From contig NZ_CP036264.1 of NCBI RefSeq assembly GCF_008035925.1, positions 829,774-893,773 of the forward strand: DNA of 64,000 nt, given 5' to 3'. The position numbers and the translations under genes are program-made. This DNA comes from Stieleria maiorica (lineage in GTDB: Bacteria > Planctomycetota > Planctomycetia > Pirellulales > Pirellulaceae). The notes below the pieces were generated by a model, which was given only the letters and a program-made list of their open reading frames with translations, was not told the DNA's origin and searched no databases. Every line of letters begins with the position of its first letter. Within the stretch, counting starts at the first letter, position 1. Shown in pieces: positions 17,801 through 26,605 of this stretch.

Positions 17801-19489
17801 CTAAGCCACGATCATCCCGATGATTCCCGCTACCGCGACGTAGTACAGAAACACCAACGCGGTGATCCGGATGATATCGCCTTCGCGGCCGACCAGCCCC
17901 ACGACGGCACAGGCGGCGACCACGTTGTGAACGCAAATCGTGTTGCCAGCCGCGCCGCCGACCGCTTGCAACGCGACGACCCAGATCGGGTCGGCGGCGA
18001 TGTTTTGGCCGACTTGGAACTGGAACAGCGAAAACATCATGTTGCTGATCGTGTTGCTGCCGGCGACAAAGGCGCCCAGCCCGCCGACCAGTGGCGACAA
18101 CAACGGCCAGGCTCCTCCGACCAGCGACGAAACCCCGCCGGCAAGCACCTTGGGCATCGAATCATACCCCGCGGCGCCGCCATCACTGTTGATAAATAAC
18201 TGAACCATCGGGACCGCAAAGACCAACGCCAGCGACGCCGAAACGACCATCCGCAGCGACCGCGTCGTCGCATCGACCACCGCCCGCTTGCTCATCCGGT
18301 GCAATGGAATCGTCAGCAAGCAGACCAGCACAAACAGGGCGCCCGGCAGATACAGCGGCGCGACGGGTTTGATGCTGATCGCCGATCCGAAAAGATTCTC
18401 CATCAGCGTCGCATCGGCGGGAATGGTGACCGATTTGAGCCACTGGCCGAGCGGAATCCACGGCAATCGTGTCAGCACCAGCATCACCGCGATCAACAAA
18501 TAGGGCACCCATGACCGCATGATGGACAACCCGTGTCCGGCGTCCTTCAGCCGAATGTCGACGTTGCCATTCCAGTCGTCCGGCCAGGTGGACGCCTCGG
18601 GAAAATCCCACGCCGGCTCGCGCGGCACCAGCCAGCCCCGTCGGGCCAGCGGAACCGTCAACGATAATCCCACCAACGCCCCGATCAGCGACGGGAATTC
18701 CGGCCCCAACGTGTTGGCGATGATCGTCGACGGGATCGTCATCGATAGCGACGCGAACAGGGCAAAGGGCCAAATGCGAAACCCTTCACGCCATGAGCGG
18801 TTGGCCCCGAAAAAGCGTGTCATCACGACAACCACAAACAGCGGAATCAACGTCCCGCAAATCATGTGGACCAGCGCCACCCGTCCACCGACCAACGGCA
18901 ACAACGTGGACCAGATGTCGTCGCCCGCTGCGAGTTCATCTCGGGCATAAGCGAGGACCGATTCGCTGCCGCTAAGCCCATTCTTGACGCCGATCAGAAT
19001 CGGCGTGCCCACCGCACCAAACGACACCGGCGTGCACTGGATCAACATCCCGCTGACGACCGCCGATTTGGCGGGAAACCCCAGCCCGACCAACAGCGGC
19101 ACGCAGACCGCAGCGGGAGTCCCAAACCCGGCGCTGCCTTCGATGAACGACCCGAACAACCACGCGATCAAGATGACTTGCACACGACGATCCGGAGTGA
19201 TGTCCGTGAATCCCCGCCGGATCACCGCCAGCCCACCGCTCTCGCTGAGCGTGTTGAGCAACAGGATCGCACCGAAAATGATGAACAGCAACTGCGCGGT
19301 GACCACCAATCCATTGACCGACGCCGCGGCAATCGTCGCCGTGTCCAGTTTCCAAACAAAGTACGCCAACACCACAACGCTGACGTACGCAATCGGCATC
19401 GCCCGGGAAGCCGGCATCCGCAAGGCGACCAGTAAGACCGCAACGACAAGAATCGGCGTGAACGCGAGCAGCGGGGCGATGGTTTCCAT
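17801..19489 (-). CDS. lctP: L-lactate permease family transporter
   Basis: 562 residues, the standard LctP/LldP length, with about 12-14 hydrophobic segments. Family landmarks include [20 protein letters not shown] in the first half, [19 protein letters not shown] next, and [18 protein letters not shown] near the end. The family imports lactate (and glycolate) with protons across the inner membrane. The gene is not next to lactate dehydrogenase genes and shows a 170-base gap to the VWA gene upstream, so it is probably expressed separately. Confidence 0.92.
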   Translation of the reverse strand: METIAPLLAFTPILVVAVLLVALRMPASRAMPIAYVSVVVLAYFVWKLDTATIAAASVNGLVVTAQLLFIIFGAILLLNTLSESGGLAVIRRGFTDITPDRRVQVILIAWLFGSFIEGSAGFGTPAAVCVPLLVGLGFPAKSAVVSGMLIQCTPVSFGAVGTPILIGVKNGLSGSESVLAYARDELAAGDDIWSTLLPLVGGRVALVHMICGTLIPLFVVVVMTRFFGANRSWREGFRIWPFALFASLSMTIPSTIIANTLGPEFPSLIGALVGLSLTVPLARRGWLVPREPAWDFPEASTWPDDWNGNVDIRLKDAGHGLSIMRSWVPYLLIAVMLVLTRLPWIPLGQWLKSVTIPADATLMENLFGSAISIKPVAPLYLPGALFVLVCLLTIPLHRMSKRAVVDATTRSLRMVVSASLALVFAVPMVQLFINSDGGAAGYDSMPKVLAGGVSSLVGGAWPLLSPLVGGLGAFVAGSNTISNMMFSLFQFQVGQNIAADPIWVVALQAVGGAAGNTICVHNVVAACAVVGLVGREGDIIRITALVFLYYVAVAGIIGMIVA

Positions 19490-19659
19490 GGGCGATCGTC
19501 ATGTTGCGTGTGGAGAAAATTCTCTGCGTCGTCCTCCCTGGCAGAGCGTTGATATCTACACAAGTTCATGATTTTCGCCGACTGCCCTGGATGGGGTTCA
19601 TCTTCCCCGGATGGAGCCGCGGTTGCAACGCCGGTACTGCATCTGCAGCACGACACGCA

Positions 19660-22185
19660 TCATTCTACTGCCAACCGTTTCGCCTGTTGGACGAGTAAGA
19701 CGAACTCGTCGCGATAACCCGAACGATCATCGATCGCGCCGGAGGTGGCGATTTCTTCGACCATGTCCAGGTCGCAGCTGCCTTTGTGCGGGGAGTCTCG
19801 AAGCAGCATTGCGAAGGCGGCCACGCCGGCGGCGAATTGGAAATCGCGGTCGGTTTCATGGAACGCCTTGCCGCCATCTTTAGCGGCAAATTCGATCTGG
19901 CGGCCCTGGCCTCCCGTCGGCGGTTGATAGAAAATCGTCAACGTCAACAGTTCGCCGCTGGCAGCTTGCTCCCGCAAGCGAACCGGATGTTGGTACTTCA
20001 GGTCTCCCGTCGTCGTCGGCCCCGCGGTCACACCGCCGTCTGGAAGTTTCCGACGGGGCACAACCTCATACAGCGCTGTCACGGTGTGCCCCGCCCCGAT
20101 CTCGCCGGATTCTTTGTTGCCATCCGCTACATCTTCCGCGGCCACGAAGCGATTCTCTTCGCCGATCAAGCGATATGATTCGACTTCCATCGGATTGAAC
20201 TCCACCTGCAGTCGGACGTCTTTGGCAACCGTCACCAGACTGCCCTGAATCTGATCGACCAGGACCTTCCGCGCATCGTCTTGGCTGTTGACCAGTACCG
20301 AGTTGCCGTTGGCTTTGTTGATGATCTGTTCGGTTACTGCGTCGTTGCGGTTGTCGATGCCGAATCCCAGCACGGTCAGGAAGATTTTGTCGGCGGCGTG
20401 TTGCTGTGCCAGATTCACCAGTTCATCGGTGTCGGTCAGGCCGACGTTGAAATCGCCGTCGCTGCACACGATGACTCGATTGATGCCGCCGCTGATGAAG
20501 TGCTCGCGGGCGATGTCGTAGGCCAGTTGGATGCCGCGGCCGTCGTCGGTGGATCCACCCGTACGCAGGCGATCCAGTGAATCGACAATGACCTTTTTGC
20601 GATCGCCCGAGGTTGAATCGAGCACGATGCCGGCTGCTCCCGCGTAGACCACGATTGCGACGGAATCCTTTTCACCGAGTCGATCGACCAACGTTTTGAT
20701 GCCATCGACCACCAGCGGCATTTTGTTGGGACGGTTCATCGACCCGGAAACGTCCACCAGGAACACCAGATTGCTGGGAGGACGATCCAGGTCAGGCACC
20801 TTTGCCTTGATCCCGATTCGGGCCAGCCGATGTTGCGGATTCCAGGGGCAGGGGGCGATTTCCATCGCCGCGGCAAACGGAGAGTCGTCTTGTGGGGGCG
20901 CGTAATGGTAGTCGAAGTAGTTGACCCACTCTTCGACCCGGACGGATTCGGGAGCGGGCCATTGGTTGTACTGGTTCAAGTTGATTCGCAACTTGGCGTA
21001 AGCAGTGGGGTCGACGTCCATCGGAAACGTCGAAAGCGGCGCGCTGGCGACCCGCATGAAGGGATTTTCGGCGATCGGCGCGAATCGATCTCCATCATCC
21101 CGCGGCATCGGTGGCCCGGCACCGCCTTGGCCGGCTCCGGTCATCGCCCCCATCATCATCTCGTCTTCCTGCGTGCGGCCGGCGATGTTCACGGGATCGT
21201 TTGCCCCGAAGTTCATCGCCCGCGGCGGGCGACGGCGATAGGGCGGCGCGACCGGCTGTGCCAACAGCGGATTCATTTGAATCGAACGCGCCGGGCCGTT
21301 GGGTTCGGCCGGGCTATTTGGCTGTGGCGATTCTTGTCGAGGGGCGTCGGATCCGGTCGCGACCGCGTCGTCGGTGTTGTCGTTTGCGGCGGCATCGGAT
21401 TGCACGAGATTCGCAGCGTCGCCCTGCGTTGCAACACTCTGGGGGACAACACTCTGCGGTACAACCGGATCAGGGGTTTTGTCGGGCGGTGCTGCCGTCG
21501 AGTCGCCTTGTGAATCGGCTGCAAGGGCGGGCTGCATGGCCGACGCATCGTTGTCCGTCTGATCGCCGCTTGTCGTCTTGGGATCAGACGTCGCCAGCGT
21601 GCCGGTTTCGGGTTCGGCCGGCGGGACGCTTTCCGGTGCGCCGTTACTCGATCCTTTCAATTGCGCTGTCGCGGTGTTGGTGGCCAGTGTCGCGCGGACG
21701 GCGGCCAATTCCATCTCGACAGAACGTTTCGCAGCGACCAGACGCTGGTTTTCGGATTCAATCTGGCTGATTCGATCTTGCAGCTGTTGGGTATCGGTAT
21801 TCGCGGTGATGACTCGATTGAGAGCCGGCAACGTCAACCCGGAAATCAGCAACAACGTGGCCGCGACGGCCAAGCCGGCCACCCAAAGTCGTGTGGACGA
21901 ATCCGTACCGCCGGCCGTGACCGGCGGTGGCTCGGGGTGGGGAGCTTGGATGGCGTTTTCGATTCGTCGGCGATCGAATGGATTGACACCGACGGTCTCG
22001 GACGCGAATTCAGCTTTAACCGCTCCGACGGCGTCGCGTACCGACGCGACGATGGCTCGCACCTCCGGCGATGCGTCCATCAACTTCATGAACTCGGTCG
22101 CCTCCTCGCGTTCCAATTCACCGAAGACAAACGCGGTCGCGCGCTCTTCGATCCTTTCGTATTGGTCGGTCGGTTCGGATGCCAT
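19660..22185 (-). CDS. Anti-sigma-like/VWA fusion membrane protein (YfbK-like)
   Basis: 841 residues. The N-terminus (1-95) has the acidic anti-sigma style seen in planctomycetes (ERATAFVFGELEREEATEFM). One membrane helix (100-122) and a coiled coil (130-165) follow, then a long Pro/Ala/Gln/Asp-rich linker to about 365. A von Willebrand N-terminal region (FPMDVDPTAYAKLRINLNQY) leads into a VWA domain with an intact MIDAS DVSGS from Asp468 and SDGDFNVG. The C-terminus fits the DUF3520-type extension of YfbK. It follows an ECF sigma gene by 24 bases, so it likely restrains that factor while displaying a metal-dependent binding domain outside the membrane. Confidence 0.88.
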   Translation of the reverse strand: MASEPTDQYERIEERATAFVFGELEREEATEFMKLMDASPEVRAIVASVRDAVGAVKAEFASETVGVNPFDRRRIENAIQAPHPEPPPVTAGGTDSSTRLWVAGLAVAATLLLISGLTLPALNRVITANTDTQQLQDRISQIESENQRLVAAKRSVEMELAAVRATLATNTATAQLKGSSNGAPESVPPAEPETGTLATSDPKTTSGDQTDNDASAMQPALAADSQGDSTAAPPDKTPDPVVPQSVVPQSVATQGDAANLVQSDAAANDNTDDAVATGSDAPRQESPQPNSPAEPNGPARSIQMNPLLAQPVAPPYRRRPPRAMNFGANDPVNIAGRTQEDEMMMGAMTGAGQGGAGPPMPRDDGDRFAPIAENPFMRVASAPLSTFPMDVDPTAYAKLRINLNQYNQWPAPESVRVEEWVNYFDYHYAPPQDDSPFAAAMEIAPCPWNPQHRLARIGIKAKVPDLDRPPSNLVFLVDVSGSMNRPNKMPLVVDGIKTLVDRLGEKDSVAIVVYAGAAGIVLDSTSGDRKKVIVDSLDRLRTGGSTDDGRGIQLAYDIAREHFISGGINRVIVCSDGDFNVGLTDTDELVNLAQQHAADKIFLTVLGFGIDNRNDAVTEQIINKANGNSVLVNSQDDARKVLVDQIQGSLVTVAKDVRLQVEFNPMEVESYRLIGEENRFVAAEDVADGNKESGEIGAGHTVTALYEVVPRRKLPDGGVTAGPTTTGDLKYQHPVRLREQAASGELLTLTIFYQPPTGGQGRQIEFAAKDGGKAFHETDRDFQFAAGVAAFAMLLRDSPHKGSCDLDMVEEIATSGAIDDRSGYRDEFVLLVQQAKRLAVE

Positions 22186-22209
22186 GATTCGGATTCCCAG
22201 GATGATGTG

Positions 22210-22767
22210 TCATTCAGCGGCGGCGAGTCGGTTGCGAATCAATTTCAATCCCGTGCTCAACAGGTAGCCGACGTTGCCGACGCTCAGCCCCGTCAACTCG
22301 CTGATTTCGCGGTAGCTTAAATCCCCGTGAATCTTCAGCCGGATGACCTCTTGCTGTTTTGCCGGCAACGTGGCCAGCAGACTTTGCGCGTTTTCGTGTC
22401 GTTCGGCCATTTCGACGACGGATTGCGGGCCGGCGTCTCGGCTGACTTGACGTGCGGCGCTTGCATCATCGAGCGTCTTCATTCGGCTTTCCTTCTTCAG
22501 GATGTCCAGTGCACGATTACGACAGACTCGAAAGAGCCATTGCCGGACTCGATCTTGGACCTGCTGGCGCGGTTGTCGGCACAGTCGAACGAACGTGTCC
22601 TGAACGACGTCGCTGGCGCGGTCGCGATCGCCCAATAACTGTGTCGCATAACCCATCATCGGCAATTCGTTCTCTCGGAACACTTCGGTCAGCCACGCTT
22701 GATCGCTCAGCCGATCGGGATCGGCCTGGTCGCCCGACGAATCGCATTGGTGATTCAACTGGTTCAT
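22210..22767 (-). CDS. ECF RNA polymerase sigma factor paired with VWA protein
   Basis: 185 residues. Sigma region 2 (about 38-105) reads LLGDRDRASDVVQDTFVRLC and QWLFRVCRNRALDILKKESR; region 4 (about 130-180) reads LPAKQQEVIRLKIHGDLSYR then EISELTGLSVGNVGYLLSTG. Order and length are those of ordinary ECF factors. It is transcribed immediately ahead of the anti-sigma-like/VWA protein, and the pair looks like a sigma/anti-sigma module responding to an envelope or extracellular signal. The target promoter is not known. Confidence 0.93.
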   Translation of the reverse strand: MNQLNHQCDSSGDQADPDRLSDQAWLTEVFRENELPMMGYATQLLGDRDRASDVVQDTFVRLCRQPRQQVQDRVRQWLFRVCRNRALDILKKESRMKTLDDASAARQVSRDAGPQSVVEMAERHENAQSLLATLPAKQQEVIRLKIHGDLSYREISELTGLSVGNVGYLLSTGLKLIRNRLAAAE

Positions 22768-22983
22768 TACCCGCGCAAGCAGAAGGATGCTCGTCCGTGC
22801 ACAGTGGAAAACGATCGGACCGCGACGCCCTTAGAAAAAAACTCGTTTTGAAGTGACGAGAAGCCCAGAAAGTTGAATTTTGGCCCGAATTCGACGTCCC
22901 GTGTGCCAAGCGGTTACACTTTTCTCCTCCCCGCCAGCGTTTTTACGCCCACTATCCTCCCCCCATTTGCCGGGTCCATCGCC

Positions 22984-24336
22984 ATGCCTGTCATCGATCG
23001 TCGTCGGTTTCTTGTCCACCATGCTGCCGTGGCCGCTGCGGCCGCCACATCGGTCACCCTGGCCCCGCGATGCGTGCGTGCTGCGGCCAATGATCGATTG
23101 AAGGTGGCGTTCATCGGCGTGGGAGGACGCGGCGCGAGCAACTTGAAGGCGATCACGGGAACCGGACGCATCGATGTCGTGGCGATCTGTGACGTCGACA
23201 ATCGCTTCCTGGAAAACACCGCCAAGCAATTTCCCGCGGCACGCAAATTCCGCGACTTCCGCAAACTTTATGACGCCGTCGGGAAAGAGATCGATGCGGC
23301 GGTGGTCAGCACGACCGAGCACATGCACGCCTACGCCACGATGCCGGCGCTGCAATTGGGAAAACACGTCTACTGTGAAAAACCACTCGCCTACAACATT
23401 GCCGAAACCCGCGCGGTGACCGAAGCCGCCGAGCGGGCGGGCGTCGTGACGCAAATGGGAACCCAGATTCACGCCGGCGCCAACTACCGCCGCGTGGTGG
23501 AGTTGATTCAATCCGGGGCGATCGGTGACGTTCACGAAGCCCACGTCTGGGTCGGCCGCGCCTGGGGATTGCAGTCCGAAGCCGACGCCCAAAAGAACGA
23601 TCGACTGTTTGTCGATGCCAGGCCGAAAACCGGGATGACGCCGCCGAGCTATCTGGATTGGGACCTCTGGTTGGGACCGGCGCCGGAAAGGCCGTTTCAC
23701 CAGGTCTATTTTCCCGGCCCGAACTGGTACCGCTGGTGGGATTTTGGCAACGGCACGATGTCCGACCTGGGCAGCCACTGGAACGACCTGCCGTTTTGGG
23801 CGCTGCAGTTGGACGCGCCGCAAACCGTCGAAGCCTTTGGACCGGAGCCACATCCGGAGATCGCACCGGCGTCGATGTCGGCCGAATATCAGTACGGCCG
23901 ACGCGGCGATCGAGGGCCGGTGAAATTGACTTGGTATCAGGGGACACACAAGCCGGAGATTTGGGAACGCGGGGAGATCCCAAAGTGGAACAGCGGCGTG
24001 CTGTTCGTCGGTTCCAAAGGCATGTTGTTGTCCGATTACCGCAAGCATCTGTTGTTGCCCGAGTCGGATTTCGAGGACTTCGTTTATCCCGATCCGTTCA
24101 TCCCCGATTCGTCCGGTCACCACGAAGAATGGGTCGCCGCCTGTTTAGACGGCGGCGAAACCGGCAGCCCGTTCAGTTATGCCGGTCCCCTGACCGAAGC
24201 CAATCACCTGGGCAACGTCGCCTTCCGCGTCGGCAAAAAAATCACCTGGGATCGCGAAACGATGAAGTGCATCGGATGCCCGGAAGCCGATCCGTTCATT
24301 CGCCGCCAACCGCGCGCCGGTTGGTCGTTGTCGTGA
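22984..24336 (+). CDS. Tat-exported Gfo/Idh/MocA oxidoreductase
   Basis: 450 residues from the ATG giving [15 protein letters not shown]. The twin-arginine signal (RRRFL then a long Ala run, cleavage near RAAAND) marks Tat export. A Rossmann motif [11 protein letters not shown] opens the NAD(P) domain, and the catalytic-region motif [10 protein letters not shown] lies about 110 residues on. A second domain begins near VGRAWGLQ. Family members oxidise or reduce sugars and related polyols. The next gene, a sugar isomerase-like protein, starts 29 bases later, indicating one operon for carbohydrate turnover in the periplasm. Confidence 0.9.
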   Translation: MPVIDRRRFLVHHAAVAAAAATSVTLAPRCVRAAANDRLKVAFIGVGGRGASNLKAITGTGRIDVVAICDVDNRFLENTAKQFPAARKFRDFRKLYDAVGKEIDAAVVSTTEHMHAYATMPALQLGKHVYCEKPLAYNIAETRAVTEAAERAGVVTQMGTQIHAGANYRRVVELIQSGAIGDVHEAHVWVGRAWGLQSEADAQKNDRLFVDARPKTGMTPPSYLDWDLWLGPAPERPFHQVYFPGPNWYRWWDFGNGTMSDLGSHWNDLPFWALQLDAPQTVEAFGPEPHPEIAPASMSAEYQYGRRGDRGPVKLTWYQGTHKPEIWERGEIPKWNSGVLFVGSKGMLLSDYRKHLLLPESDFEDFVYPDPFIPDSSGHHEEWVAACLDGGETGSPFSYAGPLTEANHLGNVAFRVGKKITWDRETMKCIGCPEADPFIRRQPRAGWSLS

Positions 24337-24365
24337 CGCCGAAGTCCCTTCTCCAGGAAACCACC

Positions 24366-25223
24366 ATGTATCGCCGAACTCTTCTCAAGTCTGCCGCCTT
24401 TTCCGCCGCAGCGGCAGCCACGTCCACGGTAGCCTCCAACGCATCGGCCGGCGAATTCACCGGCAAGATCAAAAAGGCCGTCAAGCTTCACATGGCGACC
24501 GGCGATGCTTCGGTGTTAGACAAGTTCCGCATGATCCGTGACCTCGGATTCGACGGCGTTGAAACACGCGTCAAGCTCGGCAAAGAAAATGAGGCGTTGG
24601 TTCGATCTTATGCCCAGGCCAGTGAATCCACCGGGTTGCCGATTCATGGAGTGATCCATTCCAGCAACCCTGACTTGGTCGGCGCGATCGATCAGGCCAA
24701 GTCGTTGGGGGCGACCTCGGTCTTGCACGTAGTTCGGTACGATCGCAAGATCAGTTACCTGCGGAATCATGAGGAGACCAAGCAGATCATCCGGAGTGCG
24801 GTCGATCAAGCCGAAAAACAGGGCGTGATGATCTTGTGCGAAAACGTCTGGGCGTCGTACTTGATCGAGCCGATGGGGATGGCACGATTCGTCGATTCAT
24901 TCGACAGTCCGATGGTCGGGATCTATTTTGACGTCGGCAACGTCGTCCGCTGGGGATGGCCTCAGCATTGGCTGGAAGTGATCGGCCGGAGAGCCAAAAA
25001 GTTGGACATCAAAGAGTATGACCTGGGCGTTGCGATGAACGAAGGCATGCGGGAAGGGTTCCGCAAACCGCTCGGTGAGGGCAGCATCGAGTGGGACAAG
25101 GTCCGCAGCGAGCTGACAAAGATCGACTACCAAGGCTGGGCGACCGCCGAGGTCAAGGGCGGCGATCGGGCTCGGCTGGCGGAAATCGCCGCACAGATGG
25201 ACCGCGTGTTGGATCTGGCTTGA
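24366..25223 (+). CDS. Exported sugar phosphate isomerase/epimerase-like TIM barrel
   Basis: 285 residues from the ATG giving MYRRTLLKSAAFSAAA, with an AGGAA ribosome site seven bases upstream. The same frame is open further upstream across the oxidoreductase gene but that part is a shadow. An N-terminal Arg pair and Ala-rich stretch form an export signal. The barrel contains MIRDLGFDGVETRV, MILCENVWASYL and IYFDVGNVVRWGWP, where Glu and Asp are the usual metal ligands of the xylose-isomerase-like (AP endonuclease 2) fold. Likely partner of the preceding oxidoreductase. Confidence 0.87.
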   Translation: MYRRTLLKSAAFSAAAAATSTVASNASAGEFTGKIKKAVKLHMATGDASVLDKFRMIRDLGFDGVETRVKLGKENEALVRSYAQASESTGLPIHGVIHSSNPDLVGAIDQAKSLGATSVLHVVRYDRKISYLRNHEETKQIIRSAVDQAEKQGVMILCENVWASYLIEPMGMARFVDSFDSPMVGIYFDVGNVVRWGWPQHWLEVIGRRAKKLDIKEYDLGVAMNEGMREGFRKPLGEGSIEWDKVRSELTKIDYQGWATAEVKGGDRARLAEIAAQMDRVLDLA

Positions 25224-25255
25224 AGCTATCCCGCCGGGGCAACGATCGTGCAATG

Positions 25256-25305
25256 GGACCAATAGGACACATAGGACTTATTGGTCACATCTGTCCTATT
25301 GGTCC
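25256..25305. terminator. Candidate bidirectional terminator between convergent genes
   Basis: A perfect 14-bp inverted repeat (GGACCAATAGGACA and its complement) around a 22-base loop that repeats ATAGGAC and TTGGTC. It lies in the 97-base gap between the TIM-barrel gene and the convergent PQQ gene. There is no long U run, so the terminator role is inferred from placement. Confidence 0.55.
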
Positions 25306-25320
25306 TATCGATCGCGTGAC

Positions 25321-26601
25321 CTACTCGGTTTCGATGCGATACAGCTGTGTTTCACTTCTCAGCAGGATCGCGTCATCGACGACCGCAAATGAAGCGAACG
25401 TCCGATCATCGTCGCCGAGATCGTTGACCGCCAATTCACTGTATTTCTTTCCTGGAGCGATCACCGTCGTCGTTCCCGTTTCGCTTTGGAAATAGATCCG
25501 ACCACCGCCATAAAACGGTGACGCGGAATACTTGCCGCCCAGCCGCTTTTTCCAATGCAGTTGGCCGGTCGCGGCATCGACGCACGAAGCGACGCCTGCG
25601 TCATCGACGAAATAAAGTTCGTCACCGACGGCCAGCATCGACGGCGTCTTGGGGACGCCCTTGTCCATCGTCCAGCGGACGTGCGACTCGGTCACATCAC
25701 CGCGTCCGGTCGGATCGATCGCATACAGCGATGCGGAGTCGTAGCCGCTGCTGACGAAAACGAGTCCGTTGGCGTAAACCGGGCGTGGAACGACGGAGTA
25801 GCCTTCGCCGTAGTCGACATGCCACAGCTCGCGACCGGTCTCGCAGTCGTAAGCGACCACGGCGCCGCTGCCCGGACAGACCGCTTGCATTTGACCGTCG
25901 ACTTCGATCAACGTGGGCGTGCTGAACGAAAACCCTTTTCGGACGTCGGCCCGCCGGTCGGTTTTCCAAACGACGTCGCCGGTCGTCGCGGAGATGCCGG
26001 CGACGAATTGCTGGTCGCCACCATCGCAGGTGACGATCAACGTGTCGTCGCAGAGTACAGGTGAACCGCCGTTGCCGTGGACGGGTTTGAACGTCAGCGT
26101 CTGTGTCTTCCAAACGACCTCCCCGTCGGTCGTCAAGCAAGCCGTTCCGGAGGGGCCGAAGTGGACATACAAACGATCATCGCGGAGCACCGGCGTCGCG
26201 CTGGCGTGGCTGTTCTTCTTGTGCATCTGGATGTTTTCGCCGGATTGGCGAAAGACTTCCCGGTCCCACAGGATCTGTCCGCCGTCGGCATCGATGCACA
26301 GCGCGTGCAACGATCGCGCCTTGTCCGCACCATCCTCGATCGCGGTCGCGGTGGTCAAAAAGATCGTGCCCCCTGTGACGACTGGCGAGGACCAACCGTC
26401 GCCGGCGATCGGGGTTTTCCACGCGATATTTTCGGTCTCGCTCCAGGTCAGCGGCAGGGTGGCGGCGTCCGAGTGACCGTGTCCTCCGGGCCCACGGAAC
26501 TCCGTCCAGTCCTCGGCAGTGCAGGTGGTTGTGGCGATGCAGCCGCCAAATAAGACGAGCAGCAAGACGACCAATCGGTAGCGTGTTGGGGCAAGCATCA
26601 T
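25321..26601 (-). CDS. Secreted PQQ-like beta-propeller protein
   Basis: 426 residues from the ATG giving MMLAPTRYRLVV; a GTG further upstream overlaps the preceding stop. A hydrophobic leader ends near FGGCIATTTC, possibly a lipobox (GGC), so a lipoprotein is possible. The chain has repeating blade motifs with Trp: QILWDREV, EVVWKTQT, DVVWKTDR, RELWHVDY and QLHWKKRL. This is the outer-membrane-assembly (BamB-like) or quinoprotein-like propeller fold; no enzyme residues are evident. It follows an M3 peptidase by four bases, so it is translated with it. Confidence 0.85.
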   Translation of the reverse strand: MMLAPTRYRLVVLLLVLFGGCIATTTCTAEDWTEFRGPGGHGHSDAATLPLTWSETENIAWKTPIAGDGWSSPVVTGGTIFLTTATAIEDGADKARSLHALCIDADGGQILWDREVFRQSGENIQMHKKNSHASATPVLRDDRLYVHFGPSGTACLTTDGEVVWKTQTLTFKPVHGNGGSPVLCDDTLIVTCDGGDQQFVAGISATTGDVVWKTDRRADVRKGFSFSTPTLIEVDGQMQAVCPGSGAVVAYDCETGRELWHVDYGEGYSVVPRPVYANGLVFVSSGYDSASLYAIDPTGRGDVTESHVRWTMDKGVPKTPSMLAVGDELYFVDDAGVASCVDAATGQLHWKKRLGGKYSASPFYGGGRIYFQSETGTTTVIAPGKKYSELAVNDLGDDDRTFASFAVVDDAILLRSETQLYRIETE

Positions 26602-26605
26602 CGCA

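Noticed and set aside
23658-24365. Upstream in-frame extension of the TIM-barrel gene
   Set aside because: This part runs through the Gfo/Idh gene in another frame; the ATG at 24366 has its own ribosome site and an export signal.
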